From the NCBI GenBank assembly GCA_027486675.1, contig JAIXOQ010000004.1, positions 62,001 to 126,000 of the forward strand: DNA of 64,000 bases, in the 5' to 3' direction. The translations under genes were made by a program, and so were the position numbers. The stretch comes from Pseudomonadota bacterium (GTDB taxonomy: Bacteria; Bdellovibrionota; UBA1018; CAIMNF01). A model generated the notes under the pieces. It was not told the origin of the DNA and made no database searches. It saw nothing but the letters and a program-made list of their open reading frames with translations. Of the stretch, positions 32,724 through 41,500 are shown one piece after another (position 1 is the stretch's first letter; each line of letters begins with the position of its first letter).

Positions 32724-33656
32724 TCAGCTCACCCGCCCCGCCGCATACTTCAGTCCCTGCGCATTCACCCGTAAATCCAAGTCCAGAATCTCCCGTGCAT
32801 CCGCACTGAGCACATATCCAAAGCGCTCACTTGCACCCACAATTCCCTCCCACAGCAATGAAACACATTCCTGTTCCGTAAACGTCGGATCGCTTTGAAA
32901 GCGCTTCAGATCATAGGCTGCAAAACTTAGGAAAAACTTAAGTTGATCAGCAGCACCGGCAATCGCGTCCGCCCCTTCAATCCACCCCATGTGCGTTAAT
33001 CCAACCCGTGCCACTCCAAGTTCGCGCACAAATCGCACAGTCTTTTGCGCCTCCTCTGCATCAAAGTCGGTCGGCGATGTCGCTGGCACAAACACCCGGC
33101 CCGAAGTACAGGCGGCAGGATACGAAACTCCAAAGGAATCGCCCGTAAATAGGGTCTTAGAACCCAACTCAAAAATACACTGATGATGATTCGCATGCCC
33201 TCGGGTATGAAAGAACCGAAATTGAAGTCCGCGCCAATCAAGAACTGTGTCGTGCTCTGTCACGACCACACGCGCGGCAGCACAAGGCACAATATCCCCA
33301 TACAGCCGCTGAAACACCTCTGCACCATAAACAACAGTTGCACCCGCAACTAACTTCGCGGGATCGATCGCATGCCTCGCAGCACGAGGGTGAGCATACA
33401 CGCGCGCATCTGGCGCAAGCTGAAGCAAACGCCCTGCCCCACCTGCGTGGTCCAAATGCACGTGCGTCAGGATCAGACCCTCAACCGCGTCGCTTCCCAA
33501 CCCGGTCTTTTCCCGAAGTAACCTCAGCGCCCGGTCAATCCCAGCATTCGTCGAGCTCTCCACCAACATCACGCGCCCGTCGCGCACATACGCGTAGACC
33601 GCACAAAACTCGTCCCGCACATAACCTGAATCCAGCAATAAGCAATCGTCAGCCAT
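32724..33656 (-). CDS. Metallo-beta-lactamase fold hydrolase
   Basis: 310 residues with the MBL core: GLILTHVHLDHAGG near residue 65 (HxHxDH), a HTRGHANHHQCIFE His-bearing loop near 153, TLFTGDSFGVSYP near 170 and GLTHMGWIEG near 223. There is no signal peptide. The layout matches glyoxalase-II-like or phosphodiesterase-like MBL enzymes that use two metal ions. Substrate unknown. It is divergent from the EEP-family gene, 28 bp apart. Confidence 0.85.
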   Translation of the reverse strand: MADDCLLLDSGYVRDEFCAVYAYVRDGRVMLVESSTNAGIDRALRLLREKTGLGSDAVEGLILTHVHLDHAGGAGRLLQLAPDARVYAHPRAARHAIDPAKLVAGATVVYGAEVFQRLYGDIVPCAAARVVVTEHDTVLDWRGLQFRFFHTRGHANHHQCIFELGSKTLFTGDSFGVSYPAACTSGRVFVPATSPTDFDAEEAQKTVRFVRELGVARVGLTHMGWIEGADAIAGAADQLKFFLSFAAYDLKRFQSDPTFTEQECVSLLWEGIVGASERFGYVLSADAREILDLDLRVNAQGLKYAAGRVS

Positions 33657-33684
33657 AGTGCGAACAGGCTAACATGATCTAGAA

Positions 33685-34470
33685 ATGAACCTCCGACTCG
33701 TCACTTGGAACATCGCTTACTGCCACGGAGCCGGGTCTGACGGGACTCATTACGAACAGAAGAATCTGGCCTGGCATCAAAATGGCCTAAGAGAAATTGC
33801 AAACGCACTCAGTGATGCAAATGCAGACGTCGTTTGCCTTCAGGAAGTGGATTTCGATAGCGCCCGCTCACATCACTTTGATCAGGCACAAGTCATTGCC
33901 GAGCTCGCTCACTACCCACACATTCAGAAACTTGAACTCTGGAACCGCGCCTATGTCCCATTTCCCGGGGGGTTGAACCTCACAAAGCACTGGGGGAGAA
34001 TCCAGAGCGGTCTTGCCATTCTTTCCAAGTTCCCGATCACGCCCGCCAAGAACATCGTCTTCCCTAAGCCCAAGAAAAACTCCGCAGCCTACAATTACTT
34101 TTATATCAACCGTGGCGTCCAAATTTGTTCACTGACCCTCCCCGGCATCCATCAGCCCATCCAACTTGCCAACCTGCACCTGGAGGCGTTTGATCCTCTC
34201 AGCCGGGGCGAACAGCTCGTCGCGATCGAGCAAGAATGCGAAAAAGGAACGATCGACTGGGCCGTAGGAGACTGGAATGGGATCGAGCGACCTACCCCAT
34301 CGCTTTACCAATCGAGCCCATGCATTCCGACCTTTCCAGCACAGGACCCAAAAGATTTCTTCGATGGAGGGGTCTTTGCCCAAAGGACCGGCATCTTGAT
34401 GAAAACGAGTGCGCTACCACCAATCCCTTACTCCGATCATCGCGCCGTGTATTTCGACCTGACTTCCTGA
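33685..34470 (+). CDS. Endonuclease/exonuclease/phosphatase family protein
   Basis: 261 residues. The EEP fold is shown by RLVTWNIAYCHGAG at the start, VVCLQEVDFDSARS near residue 50 (metal-binding Glu), QLANLHLEAFDPLSRGEQL near 160, WAVGDWNG near 190 and the closing PYSDHRAVYFDL (Ser-Asp-His). All catalytic motifs are intact. It cleaves a phosphodiester or phosphomonoester in nucleic acid, lipid or inositol phosphate; which one is not decided by sequence. No signal peptide. Confidence 0.85.
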   Translation: MNLRLVTWNIAYCHGAGSDGTHYEQKNLAWHQNGLREIANALSDANADVVCLQEVDFDSARSHHFDQAQVIAELAHYPHIQKLELWNRAYVPFPGGLNLTKHWGRIQSGLAILSKFPITPAKNIVFPKPKKNSAAYNYFYINRGVQICSLTLPGIHQPIQLANLHLEAFDPLSRGEQLVAIEQECEKGTIDWAVGDWNGIERPTPSLYQSSPCIPTFPAQDPKDFFDGGVFAQRTGILMKTSALPPIPYSDHRAVYFDLTS

Positions 34471-34662
34471 AATGAAGCAGGCTAGGCATCAATCTCTCTG
34501 CGTCGGCTTATTCAGAAATTGAACTTTGACTTCCATTGGGTCTTTCCCGGTGCCGGCCGAAACTTCAATTTTGCCCAGCTCCCATCTCTGGATCTTGCGA
34601 TGATTATTGATCTGTATGGGAATTCCAGAGTTCCCTTTGTGATCGCCGATGAAAGCCGTTAC

Positions 34663-35787
34663 TTAAAAACCCATTGGAGATGTATCAACGATACTATCAG
34701 CAAAAATATGGACAATCCCTGGCGTCAACTCGTAGCACCTGACAAAGAAGCGCTGCCACTGACTTCCATCTGACGTATTGCGTTCGTCGGCAGAGGTAAT
34801 CGCTTTTTTGTCGGGGTGTTGAAACTCGACATCTAAGGTATGAGTAATTCGCTTTTTTGTGACCGACTCATATTCCACCTGGGCCGCAAATTGAAGATAA
34901 GGAATCGGATAACGAAGACGCCGAGCCTCATTCTGAATGTGCTGCGCAATCTTCTCGCGGCTTTCCGATACACGTAAATATGAAGGCGCCAAGCTATGCG
35001 CTCTGAGGTCTTGTGCACTTACGCCTGACGAATCAATATTGCCTGGAAGCAGATTCACAATTTTTCGAGACCAATTGAGGACCTGATCATCTTTGAAACT
35101 AATCCATGGCGAACTGCTCCATGTGTCCTGAACAGGAGGCGCGATAAACACTGCCCCAACCATCTCTTTCATGCTGGGATACAGTGGGTTCTCTTTATGC
35201 CGATTTTCAATAGAGGACTGCGAGGCGTCTGACATATAGGTCGGCAAGATTCTCAGAGCTGCGTTTGCGTAAAAGCTACCACTGGAGTGAGAAACAACGA
35301 CGATCCGATAACCATCCAGGATTGCTTTTGAGTACAAAGCTAGATGCTCATTTAATTGAGGTAACGCGGTTGCACTCAAGATCTTAGGATCAGTAAGTAG
35401 TTGCTGGAGTTTCTTCTCTAACCAGCTAGGCGCCTTTTCCAGTCCCGACAACCAAAGCCAATAGTGTTGAAAGTCATCCACCCCACGCTGCGCCAGTGCT
35501 TCTGCAAGTTGCAGAGGCGCCCATTGCTCTCCCTCTACCCAGGCGAGGTCGTATTTCAGGCCTGGGATCGAGGTGAGTGACTGTTCTGTGGCAGTTTGGA
35601 ATTCCTGTAGATTTTTATTGGCTTGATCAAAATTATTGAACAACCCGTTCACAAAGAAGATCTTTAGCCCTTTTCCTGTACATGGATTGATACGTGCGGT
35701 AGCACCGGAACCAACAAGTAGGGTCAGCGTCAGAATGACGATCAGGTTATTGATTGTCACAAGGAGACTCGACCAAAATGATGCCAC
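34663..35787 (-). CDS. Exported alpha/beta-hydrolase-like protein
   Basis: 374 residues with a signal peptide (NNLIVILTLTLLVGSGATA, near residues 12-30). Residues about 168-182 read YRIVVVSHSSGSFYANAAL, the strand-elbow-helix of an alpha/beta hydrolase with nucleophile box S-H-S-S-G instead of G-x-S-x-G. IFFVNGLFNNFDQA near 45 resembles the oxyanion side strand. It may be an esterase or lipase acting in the periplasm, or a non-catalytic relative. It overlaps the upstream gene by 41 bp, so both are probably co-translated. Confidence 0.65.
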   Translation of the reverse strand: MASFWSSLLVTINNLIVILTLTLLVGSGATARINPCTGKGLKIFFVNGLFNNFDQANKNLQEFQTATEQSLTSIPGLKYDLAWVEGEQWAPLQLAEALAQRGVDDFQHYWLWLSGLEKAPSWLEKKLQQLLTDPKILSATALPQLNEHLALYSKAILDGYRIVVVSHSSGSFYANAALRILPTYMSDASQSSIENRHKENPLYPSMKEMVGAVFIAPPVQDTWSSSPWISFKDDQVLNWSRKIVNLLPGNIDSSGVSAQDLRAHSLAPSYLRVSESREKIAQHIQNEARRLRYPIPYLQFAAQVEYESVTKKRITHTLDVEFQHPDKKAITSADERNTSDGSQWQRFFVRCYELTPGIVHIFADSIVDTSPMGF

Positions 35788-36331
35788 CCTGCACGTCTTT
35801 GGCTTTGATCGTGCTGTTATTGTCCCAGTACCGCTTGACGCGTACGAAAGTGTTTAAGACTTTTGCTTTGATATAGACCCCTTCGCTATACCCCCTGGCT
35901 TCATCCGTGAACACCTTGCTCATGCACTGGTTAGAACGGCTCACAACGCTCCATGCTTCGCGTGCTATTTCTGAATCAAAGCGATCACTGAGCATATACT
36001 TCTGAAAAAAACGTGCTTGTTGCCTGAGAGCAAACTGCTTTTTAGGCTCATTGGGCACAAAGGCGTAAATCCAGCGCTGCACATCATCCCGTACACCATC
36101 TCGGTCAGAATCAATACCCGCAATCGTCCTCTTACCATACTCCCCAGGGTCCGGCGGAAAGCCTGCGGGATACGATGTAAAGGTCTGATCAAGATTCAAG
36201 ATTTCACTCGGAACAGGTTGCGGTGAAGCACCGTAATTGCGGAGCCACCAAAGGTGTCCGCCGTAAACAAGCGCATAAAGAACGATGATACAAACCAGCA
36301 GAATCAATAAATACTTTTTTATGCGTCTCAT
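35747..36331 (-). CDS. Membrane-anchored protein with a thrombospondin type 3-like calcium motif
   Basis: 194 residues. One N-terminal transmembrane helix (LLILLVCIIVLYALVYGG) anchors an outside domain. The segment IDSDRDGVRDDVQRWIYAFV near residue 73 matches the D-x-D-x-D-G-x-x-D-D calcium-binding pattern of TSP3/EF-hand-like repeats. Two cysteines are in the second half. Function is unknown. It precedes the alpha/beta-hydrolase-like gene with a 41-bp overlap, suggesting a joint envelope function. Confidence 0.6.
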   Translation of the reverse strand: MRRIKKYLLILLVCIIVLYALVYGGHLWWLRNYGASPQPVPSEILNLDQTFTSYPAGFPPDPGEYGKRTIAGIDSDRDGVRDDVQRWIYAFVPNEPKKQFALRQQARFFQKYMLSDRFDSEIAREAWSVVSRSNQCMSKVFTDEARGYSEGVYIKAKVLNTFVRVKRYWDNNSTIKAKDVQGGIILVESPCDNQ

Positions 36332-36553
36332 TGGTTCCGCCCCATGGCTCTATTTTCTGACACCAAGCTGTGCTCGACTTCGCGTGAGTTGAGAAAACCG
36401 CTAAATTTTAGATGATGAAAACAACTTCTGCCACCTGAGAATCCAGTTGTGCCCCCGCTGTGGAGCGACGGTGGCCCCCTAGGATTCGGCACGCCAAGTA
36501 CCCGCAAGAAACAAGAATTGCTTTTTTTATTGTTTCTTTTGCCAAATAAGCGC
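36332..36553. other. Intergenic gap
   Basis: 222 bases between the membrane-protein start and the end of the HTH gene. A short frame exists on the minus strand but has no recognisable features. It presumably holds the promoter of the 36331 gene. Confidence 0.4.
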
Positions 36554-36922
36554 CTAAGCCACTCTAAATTCAAGCCGATCCACGATACTCACAGGCTTGA
36601 GCGCACGTGTTTTTGCGCCTTTTGGCTTTCGAAGATCGACCAGGCCAACTTCGACCAGAATGGCCACATCTTGGTGAACATCTTTGTAATCACGTTTCAC
36701 TAGCTGCGCGAGCGCTGTCATCGACGGTGGTTCCTGGTCCCGAATTGTCCGCCAGAGTTCTAATCGCTTTTCAGTCAGGAAATTCCTCACCGCCTCCAGC
36801 GATTCGAAAAATTCTCCTTTCCTGTTTTTAGGTTTTTCACCGCGATCTAATTGCCGCGCAAACTTCAATGAGTCTGAATCGAATTCTTCTCGCGACTTAA
36901 TCACGATTCGTTTTATTTTCAT
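36554..36922 (-). CDS. HTH antitoxin of the TumE/TumA type
   Basis: 122 residues. The second half is a winged-helix/MarR-like HTH: RLELWRTIRDQEPPSMTALA, then QLVKRDYKDVHQDVAILVEV and GLVDLRK. This is the HVO_A0114/TumA pattern in which the antitoxin follows a TumE toxin gene. The first 50 residues (SREEFDSDSLKFARQLDRGE) would contact the toxin. It overlaps the toxin gene by 26 nt. It is the probable repressor acting at the inverted repeat at 37229-37253. Confidence 0.8.
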   Translation of the reverse strand: MKIKRIVIKSREEFDSDSLKFARQLDRGEKPKNRKGEFFESLEAVRNFLTEKRLELWRTIRDQEPPSMTALAQLVKRDYKDVHQDVAILVEVGLVDLRKPKGAKTRALKPVSIVDRLEFRVA

Positions 36923-37196
36923 AACGTTTCTCCTCTACCGCTGATTCCTGAATAAAGTCTTTTAAGAGCCGTTCAAGACCTACAAATTGATAGCTCCGTT
37001 CATTTGAAACCCAATGAATATGGGGCCCTTTGGGCGCATGATTGCCGTAGAGCAGGACAACCTCATGAGTCATTGGATTCACAAGAACCAATCGGTACTT
37101 GAATCCAAACGGATAATCTTCGCACCGAGGAATCTGCCAAATCTTCCGTTCGCTAATGAGCCCGCTATCCAGACTCAGCTTTTCATGGAAGACCAA
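36897..37196 (-). CDS. TumE-family toxin (DUF6516)
   Basis: 99 residues. The family signature is FGFKYRLVLVNPMTHEVVLL, then YGNHAPKGPHIHW, that is, a beta sheet with His residues, followed by a C-terminal helix (LERLLKDFIQESAV). TumE proteins are growth-inhibiting toxins paired with an HTH antitoxin. The apparent start is TTG at 37196; no better start is in frame. It has a strong promoter with an embedded operator 27 nt upstream of the start. Confidence 0.8.
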   Translation of the reverse strand: MVFHEKLSLDSGLISERKIWQIPRCEDYPFGFKYRLVLVNPMTHEVVLLYGNHAPKGPHIHWVSNERSYQFVGLERLLKDFIQESAVEEKRYENKTNRD

Positions 37197-37228
37197 AGTG
37201 GCTTTCGGTCGCTTGCTGCTCCCACTGT

Positions 37229-37258
37229 TATTATGGGTCTACGTCCCATAATAGTCAA
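37229..37258 (-). promoter_or_regulatory. Promoter-operator of the TumE/TumA-type operon
   Basis: On the minus strand: TTGACT (37253-37258), exactly 17 bp, CATAAT (37230-37235). A 9-bp inverted repeat tattatggg-N7-cccataata (37229-37253) spans the spacer and the -10 box. Confidence 0.75.
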
Positions 37259-37386
37259 GTGGTCCACTTTTTCGGCTTACGGGATTTTTTGCGCCTTCTG
37301 TCACATGCGCCGAGCTCAGAACCCCGCAGTGACTGCCCGGCACCATGCCAGTCCCGACCCTTTCTCCCACCGATAACCTCAGGGTT

Positions 37387-37501
37387 CGCATCCAATCCTT
37401 AACCCATTACAAATGCGACTAAAAGCGTATGCCAGGAAGGCATGCGCCGCTTCACGGACGAGGGGCCCGGAGCATTTGTAATGGGTTAAGGATTGGATGC
37501 G
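37387..37501. repeat. Long inverted-repeat element 3 (30-bp perfect arms)
   Basis: Arms 37387-37416 and 37472-37501 are perfectly complementary over 30 bp around a 55-base loop. The loop begins gactaaaagcg, like the ggctaaaagagcg of elements 1 and 2, and contains a 9-bp hairpin gcgtatgcc/ggcatgcgc with one G-T pair. The arms have no sequence match to elements 1 and 2. It lies between the TumE promoter and the lipoprotein gene at 37632, with no tRNA nearby. The rest of 37259-37631 holds nothing else I recognise. Confidence 0.95.
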
Positions 37502-37631
37502 TATTTTGGAGAAATTGGGGATGGGAAAGGAGGGTAGTCAGACGTTACCCCAGCCCCCCCCCTCAGCCACCCCTAAACTTAGCTATTGCACAAATGCTAA
37601 GTTTTTAGTATATCTTTTCGGTTAACTATCC

Positions 37632-39086
37632 ATGCGCGCCACCCGCAAAACCCCACTCCGAAAAGCCCTTGTCCTCACGCTGATCCTCCTCAGCGCTGTC
37701 GCATGCTCAAAAAAGAAATCGACCAACGACAACAACGACGGCACCAATACCGTGCATCAGGCGGGTGTCAGCTCCACTCGTAACTTAGGCGCGCTTTTAG
37801 ACGGATTAGAATTCCTTGCTCTGGTCGAAAAAAATACTCCGACAGCACCCACCGATGAAAAAGAAAAAGCACACTTCAACTCTCTCAAGGAGCTTCTGAA
37901 GGATTTAGAAAAGAACAAAGCTGTCCGGACTCAGGCAATCGCGGAGCTAGAGCTTGAATGCATCCTTTTAAAATCGAACTTAGCGACCCTGTCGGAAAAG
38001 ACTTCCTTGCTAAAGAAGGACCTCGCTTCATTCTTGGGATCATTAGTGCCCATTTCTTTTGACGGAATAAAACTCGCCTATGAAGAGAAAATTATCGAAA
38101 AGCTCGGAACGGACATACTCTACAACAAAGACGCAACCGATCCTTTGGCCATTTATCTCACAGGAAAAATGCAATGCGCATCCGGTACTGAGTTCTTTAA
38201 CTTGGCTCGCCTCTACTCCCTTCCTTCCGAACTTCATGCAGTCTGGATTTATACTCCCGGGCATGTACTTCCAGGATTTATCAGAAAATCCGGCGAGGCA
38301 TTTGAACTCGATGGCATTGAAACAACGGCCCTCGGTGTGGCAAAGATCCGATATGGCACGCTCACTGCAATCGATGAACCTGTTCGTATCGTTCATGCTG
38401 ACCTCGCGACACTGTTAGATTTAGTGCAACCCTATGTGTCAAAAGAGGATCTGAAAGAGCTCTCATTTCAGGCCCTCAAAAATACGGCGACCTTCTATCA
38501 GCTGCCGCTCGGGCGCCTCAACCAAAGCATTGATCGCCAGATCGAAGCTTCCATGAATAGAAGAAGTGCTGGCAACGAGCCGCAGATCACCCTCGATGAG
38601 TCGGAGAACCCACTTGCTTTTGGTTCAACCGCGACAAAAGAGGGAGACCAGCCTCGATACAAAGTTCATCCTCATCGACCAGGCCCTCCACGACCTCTAA
38701 ATAGATATCGCGGTAGCCAAGGTGAACAACCCTCTTTGGAAGTTGCTTACCCCATCACCGCGCAAAACATTCCTAAAGAAGGAAAATGGGTCTTAGTGGG
38801 CAAAGAATCCTTTGACGACAAATTGAAGCAGCAGGGAATCACACCTCGGCAGAAGATTCTTGGCGACGGGCATGATTTAAAGAACACAAATCTTAAACTT
38901 CTCAGTATCGATGAAAATAAGGTCTGCTACACCGATGAACAGAGACTTCCAGAGGCCATCTTTCCAAAGAGCGTTACAGTGTGTGTTGAACTCAACCCAA
39001 CCACAAATCTCTTCGAACTTTACGTCGAAGGCGAGCCACCTCACACTGCGCTTGCGACTTATGTCCTTAGGGCTGCTGCAGAGTAA
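37632..39086 (+). CDS. Lipoprotein with transglutaminase-like motif
   Basis: 484 residues. The signal ALVLTLILLSAVAC gives lipid Cys near residue 25, followed by a charged/Asn-rich linker. The middle has LTGKMQCASGTEFFNLARLY (Cys-containing helix start), HAVWIYTPGHVLPGFIRKSG and AFELDGIETTALG. This Cys/His/Asp spacing recalls a transglutaminase-like core, as in the island protein at 3649, but the match is weaker. The C-terminal 150 residues are of unknown fold with two Cys. It is probably anchored to the outer or inner membrane facing the periplasm. Its end overlaps the convergent gene by 20 bp. Confidence 0.65.
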   Translation: MRATRKTPLRKALVLTLILLSAVACSKKKSTNDNNDGTNTVHQAGVSSTRNLGALLDGLEFLALVEKNTPTAPTDEKEKAHFNSLKELLKDLEKNKAVRTQAIAELELECILLKSNLATLSEKTSLLKKDLASFLGSLVPISFDGIKLAYEEKIIEKLGTDILYNKDATDPLAIYLTGKMQCASGTEFFNLARLYSLPSELHAVWIYTPGHVLPGFIRKSGEAFELDGIETTALGVAKIRYGTLTAIDEPVRIVHADLATLLDLVQPYVSKEDLKELSFQALKNTATFYQLPLGRLNQSIDRQIEASMNRRSAGNEPQITLDESENPLAFGSTATKEGDQPRYKVHPHRPGPPRPLNRYRGSQGEQPSLEVAYPITAQNIPKEGKWVLVGKESFDDKLKQQGITPRQKILGDGHDLKNTNLKLLSIDENKVCYTDEQRLPEAIFPKSVTVCVELNPTTNLFELYVEGEPPHTALATYVLRAAAE

Positions 39087-40116
39087 GCGTCTGCACCGTC
39101 GCCTGTAACATCAGACGAATCTGATCACAGGTCGCCGCCTCAAGGGTCTTTCTTGGACCGTCAGCGTCCGCATTTTGCGTGATCGCATAGTAATCAATAG
39201 AGTTAGGAGCCTTGACCAGATCAACGTCTAGTTCCTTTAGGGAAGCTCCAAATAAGTCGTAAACTGCTGGGCCCAAAGCCTTAGAGGTTCCGAGTGAGCG
39301 CTCGACCACGGCGTGTACGCGCTGTGTGGGATCACGCGGCAGATCACTGTCCTGATCAAAAAAACACGAATCGAGTTCCTGCAGCTCAGCCTGTTTCACT
39401 AACTCTAAAACATAGCTTTCGTAAGCCAAATGGTAGTTCGCCACTGCCTGCGTCGAAGCAGCAACAAAAGACCCGGAGAAAAGCTTTTTCCACGGAATCA
39501 TAGACAAAGACAACACTTGGCGCACATGAAAGGGCTGAGAAAGATCTTGGATCAAATGCGCTGCCCACAATGAAAGTCTGACCGCAAAGAATGCATTCTC
39601 CGATTTGAGACGGAGAGCCTCATCCATAAAAAGCGCATAACGCACAGGCGCCTGGCCTACTGCTTGGAGCGGAATTTGAAAGCTTCGCAAGGGATCTAAA
39701 AACCGAAAGCCCGCAAAATACATGTGGCGAAAGCCTTGGGAAGTCATCCCCGTCTTTCCACCCATCCAAGCGCGTTCCCCCAGTGGATCGACCGAATCAG
39801 GAAGATCCTGATCCATACCTAGGTCGGGCTCATCCACCATCCCAGACACCAGGAGTGAACGAAGCGGCTTTTCGACTTTTGCCGCGCAATCCTGATGCTT
39901 TGAAAAAAGTGGGACGCGGTCTGCGCTAAACGCAAGCTTCGCACCGAGCTCATTTAAAACCCGCTGTTCTTCTTTCTGACAAGGAATGCGGACCAAACCT
40001 GGGTAGCGGTCAGGATACTTCGACAACCACGCCTCCATCATCGACTGATGGTGATCCCAAGAGAATGCAGGGTACGCTCCGGCCAGGAAAAAGGCTGCGA
40101 CCCCAATCATGATCAT
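39067..40116 (-). CDS. Exported zinc phospholipase C/S1-P1 nuclease-like protein
   Basis: 349 residues. The signal peptide MIMIGVAAFFLAGAYPAFS is followed directly by WDHHQSM, so the mature chain would start with Trp. In zinc-dependent PLC and S1/P1 nucleases the N-terminal Trp and nearby His are zinc ligands. Further family marks are FRHMYFAGF near residue 130 and WAAHLIQDLSQPFHVRQVLS near 190 (H-x3-D-x3-P-x-H), then ANYHLAYESYV. It is likely a secreted phosphodiesterase cleaving phospholipid or nucleic acid. It overlaps the glutamate dehydrogenase gene by 4 nt. Confidence 0.75.
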   Translation of the reverse strand: MIMIGVAAFFLAGAYPAFSWDHHQSMMEAWLSKYPDRYPGLVRIPCQKEEQRVLNELGAKLAFSADRVPLFSKHQDCAAKVEKPLRSLLVSGMVDEPDLGMDQDLPDSVDPLGERAWMGGKTGMTSQGFRHMYFAGFRFLDPLRSFQIPLQAVGQAPVRYALFMDEALRLKSENAFFAVRLSLWAAHLIQDLSQPFHVRQVLSLSMIPWKKLFSGSFVAASTQAVANYHLAYESYVLELVKQAELQELDSCFFDQDSDLPRDPTQRVHAVVERSLGTSKALGPAVYDLFGASLKELDVDLVKAPNSIDYYAITQNADADGPRKTLEAATCDQIRLMLQATVQTLTLQQP

Positions 40117-41405
40117 GGGAATAAGCCGCGGTACAGCATCGCCTTAGACACGCGCTCGACTGATGAAATCAGCGCAGCCGTTTTCATCCCACATTTATAT
40201 TTTTCTTGAATGGCAGCCACACGATCAAAGGCATCCTTCATGACCGAGGCCAAGCGTTTATTCACTTCATCATCACTCCAGAAGAAGCTTTGCAAACCCT
40301 GCACCCATTCAAAGTAGGAAACAATCACGCCACCCGCATTTGCCAAAATGTCGGGCACGACGAATACGCCATGTTCTTCCAGATACTGTTGAGCATCGGA
40401 GGAAATGGGGCCGTTTGCACCCTCAGAGATCAATTTTGCTTTTACGTTTTTCACGTTGTCCATCGTGATAACGCCGTCGATTGCGGCCGGAACCAGAATG
40501 TCGCACTGCAATCCCAGCAGTTCCTCATTGGTCACAGCGTCAGCACCCGGGAAGCCTTCAAGCTTCCGGTTCTGATCCATATACTTTTGAACCGCGGCAA
40601 TATCTAATCCGTTCTTGTTATAGATCCCGCCGTAAAAGTCACTCACGGCTAAAACTTTACATCCACGGATATACAGTTCGTTTGCCGCAACTGCGCCAAC
40701 CTTTCCGAATCCATGAACGACCGCTGTTGCATCCTTAAGATCCTTCTTCCAAGTGCCTCGCTTTTTCATGAGCTCAATCGCGTGCTCGATGACAAAAACA
40801 ACACCACGACCGGTACTTTCACCACGCCCTAAAGAACCGCCGATCTCAATCGGCTTACCTGTGACCACGCCTGGAACCGAGTAGCCTTTGGCCATGGAAT
40901 AGGTGTCCATCATCCACGCCATGTGCTGACCATCTGTGCCGACGTCAGGCGCGGGAACATCTTTTTCTGGCCCAATCATGCTGATGATTTCCATCGTGTA
41001 GCGGCGAGTGATCGCTTGCTGTTCCGCTCGTGATAGCTGCCGAGGATCTACGCGTACCCCACCTTTACCGCCGCCTAAAGGCAACCCAACCAGAGCGCAC
41101 TTCATCGTCATGAGCATGGCGAGGGCAGAAACTTCAGAAAGGTTCACTTCCGGGTGAAACCGGATTCCGCCCTTCGCTGGCCCAAGAGTCATGTTGTGCT
41201 GGACCCTGTAGCCCTCAAAAACCCGTACGCTGCCGTCATCCATACGAATGGGCACAGCGACACACATAGCCCGTTTTGGGATCTTGAGCCGTTCCAGGAC
41301 GTTCGGGTCTATGCCCATGACCTTGCCGGCCATATCCAGATCTTTGACTGCGTTTTGATAAAGAGGACTCGTGCTCCAGATGCCTGAGTTCAATGAATGC
41401 GCCAT
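40113..41405 (-). CDS. Glu/Leu/Phe/Val dehydrogenase family protein, likely glutamate dehydrogenase
   Basis: About 430 residues. It interconverts glutamate and 2-oxoglutarate plus ammonia with NAD(P). The N-terminal domain has LGPAKGGIRFHPEVNLSEVS and LPLGGGKGGVRVDPRQLS (catalytic Lys), with PAPDVGTDGQHMAWMMDTY near residue 160. The Rossmann domain shows VVHGFGKVGAVAANEL near 235. LANAGGVIVSYFEWVQ is near 355. Glutamate is the most likely substrate from length and motifs. The start MAHSLNSGIW is preferred over a reading-frame start seven codons earlier. Confidence 0.9.
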   Translation of the reverse strand: MAHSLNSGIWSTSPLYQNAVKDLDMAGKVMGIDPNVLERLKIPKRAMCVAVPIRMDDGSVRVFEGYRVQHNMTLGPAKGGIRFHPEVNLSEVSALAMLMTMKCALVGLPLGGGKGGVRVDPRQLSRAEQQAITRRYTMEIISMIGPEKDVPAPDVGTDGQHMAWMMDTYSMAKGYSVPGVVTGKPIEIGGSLGRGESTGRGVVFVIEHAIELMKKRGTWKKDLKDATAVVHGFGKVGAVAANELYIRGCKVLAVSDFYGGIYNKNGLDIAAVQKYMDQNRKLEGFPGADAVTNEELLGLQCDILVPAAIDGVITMDNVKNVKAKLISEGANGPISSDAQQYLEEHGVFVVPDILANAGGVIVSYFEWVQGLQSFFWSDDEVNKRLASVMKDAFDRVAAIQEKYKCGMKTAALISSVERVSKAMLYRGLFP

Positions 41406-41500
41406 AGTGTCTTCACAACGTAGCATCCAGGCGATTTCCCGTGCAGCACAAAAAAGAGTTATTGACGTATGCCTCCGCCTTCGTCATCGCTTAGTGTGAC

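Noticed and set aside
34519-34773. 84-residue plus-strand frame between the EEP gene and the hydrolase
   Set aside because: It overlaps the end of a better supported minus-strand gene, starts with TTG and has no ribosome binding site or similarity.
36328-36573. 81-residue minus-strand frame between the membrane protein and the HTH gene
   Set aside because: It has no recognisable features and covers a probable promoter region; low-complexity composition suggests chance.
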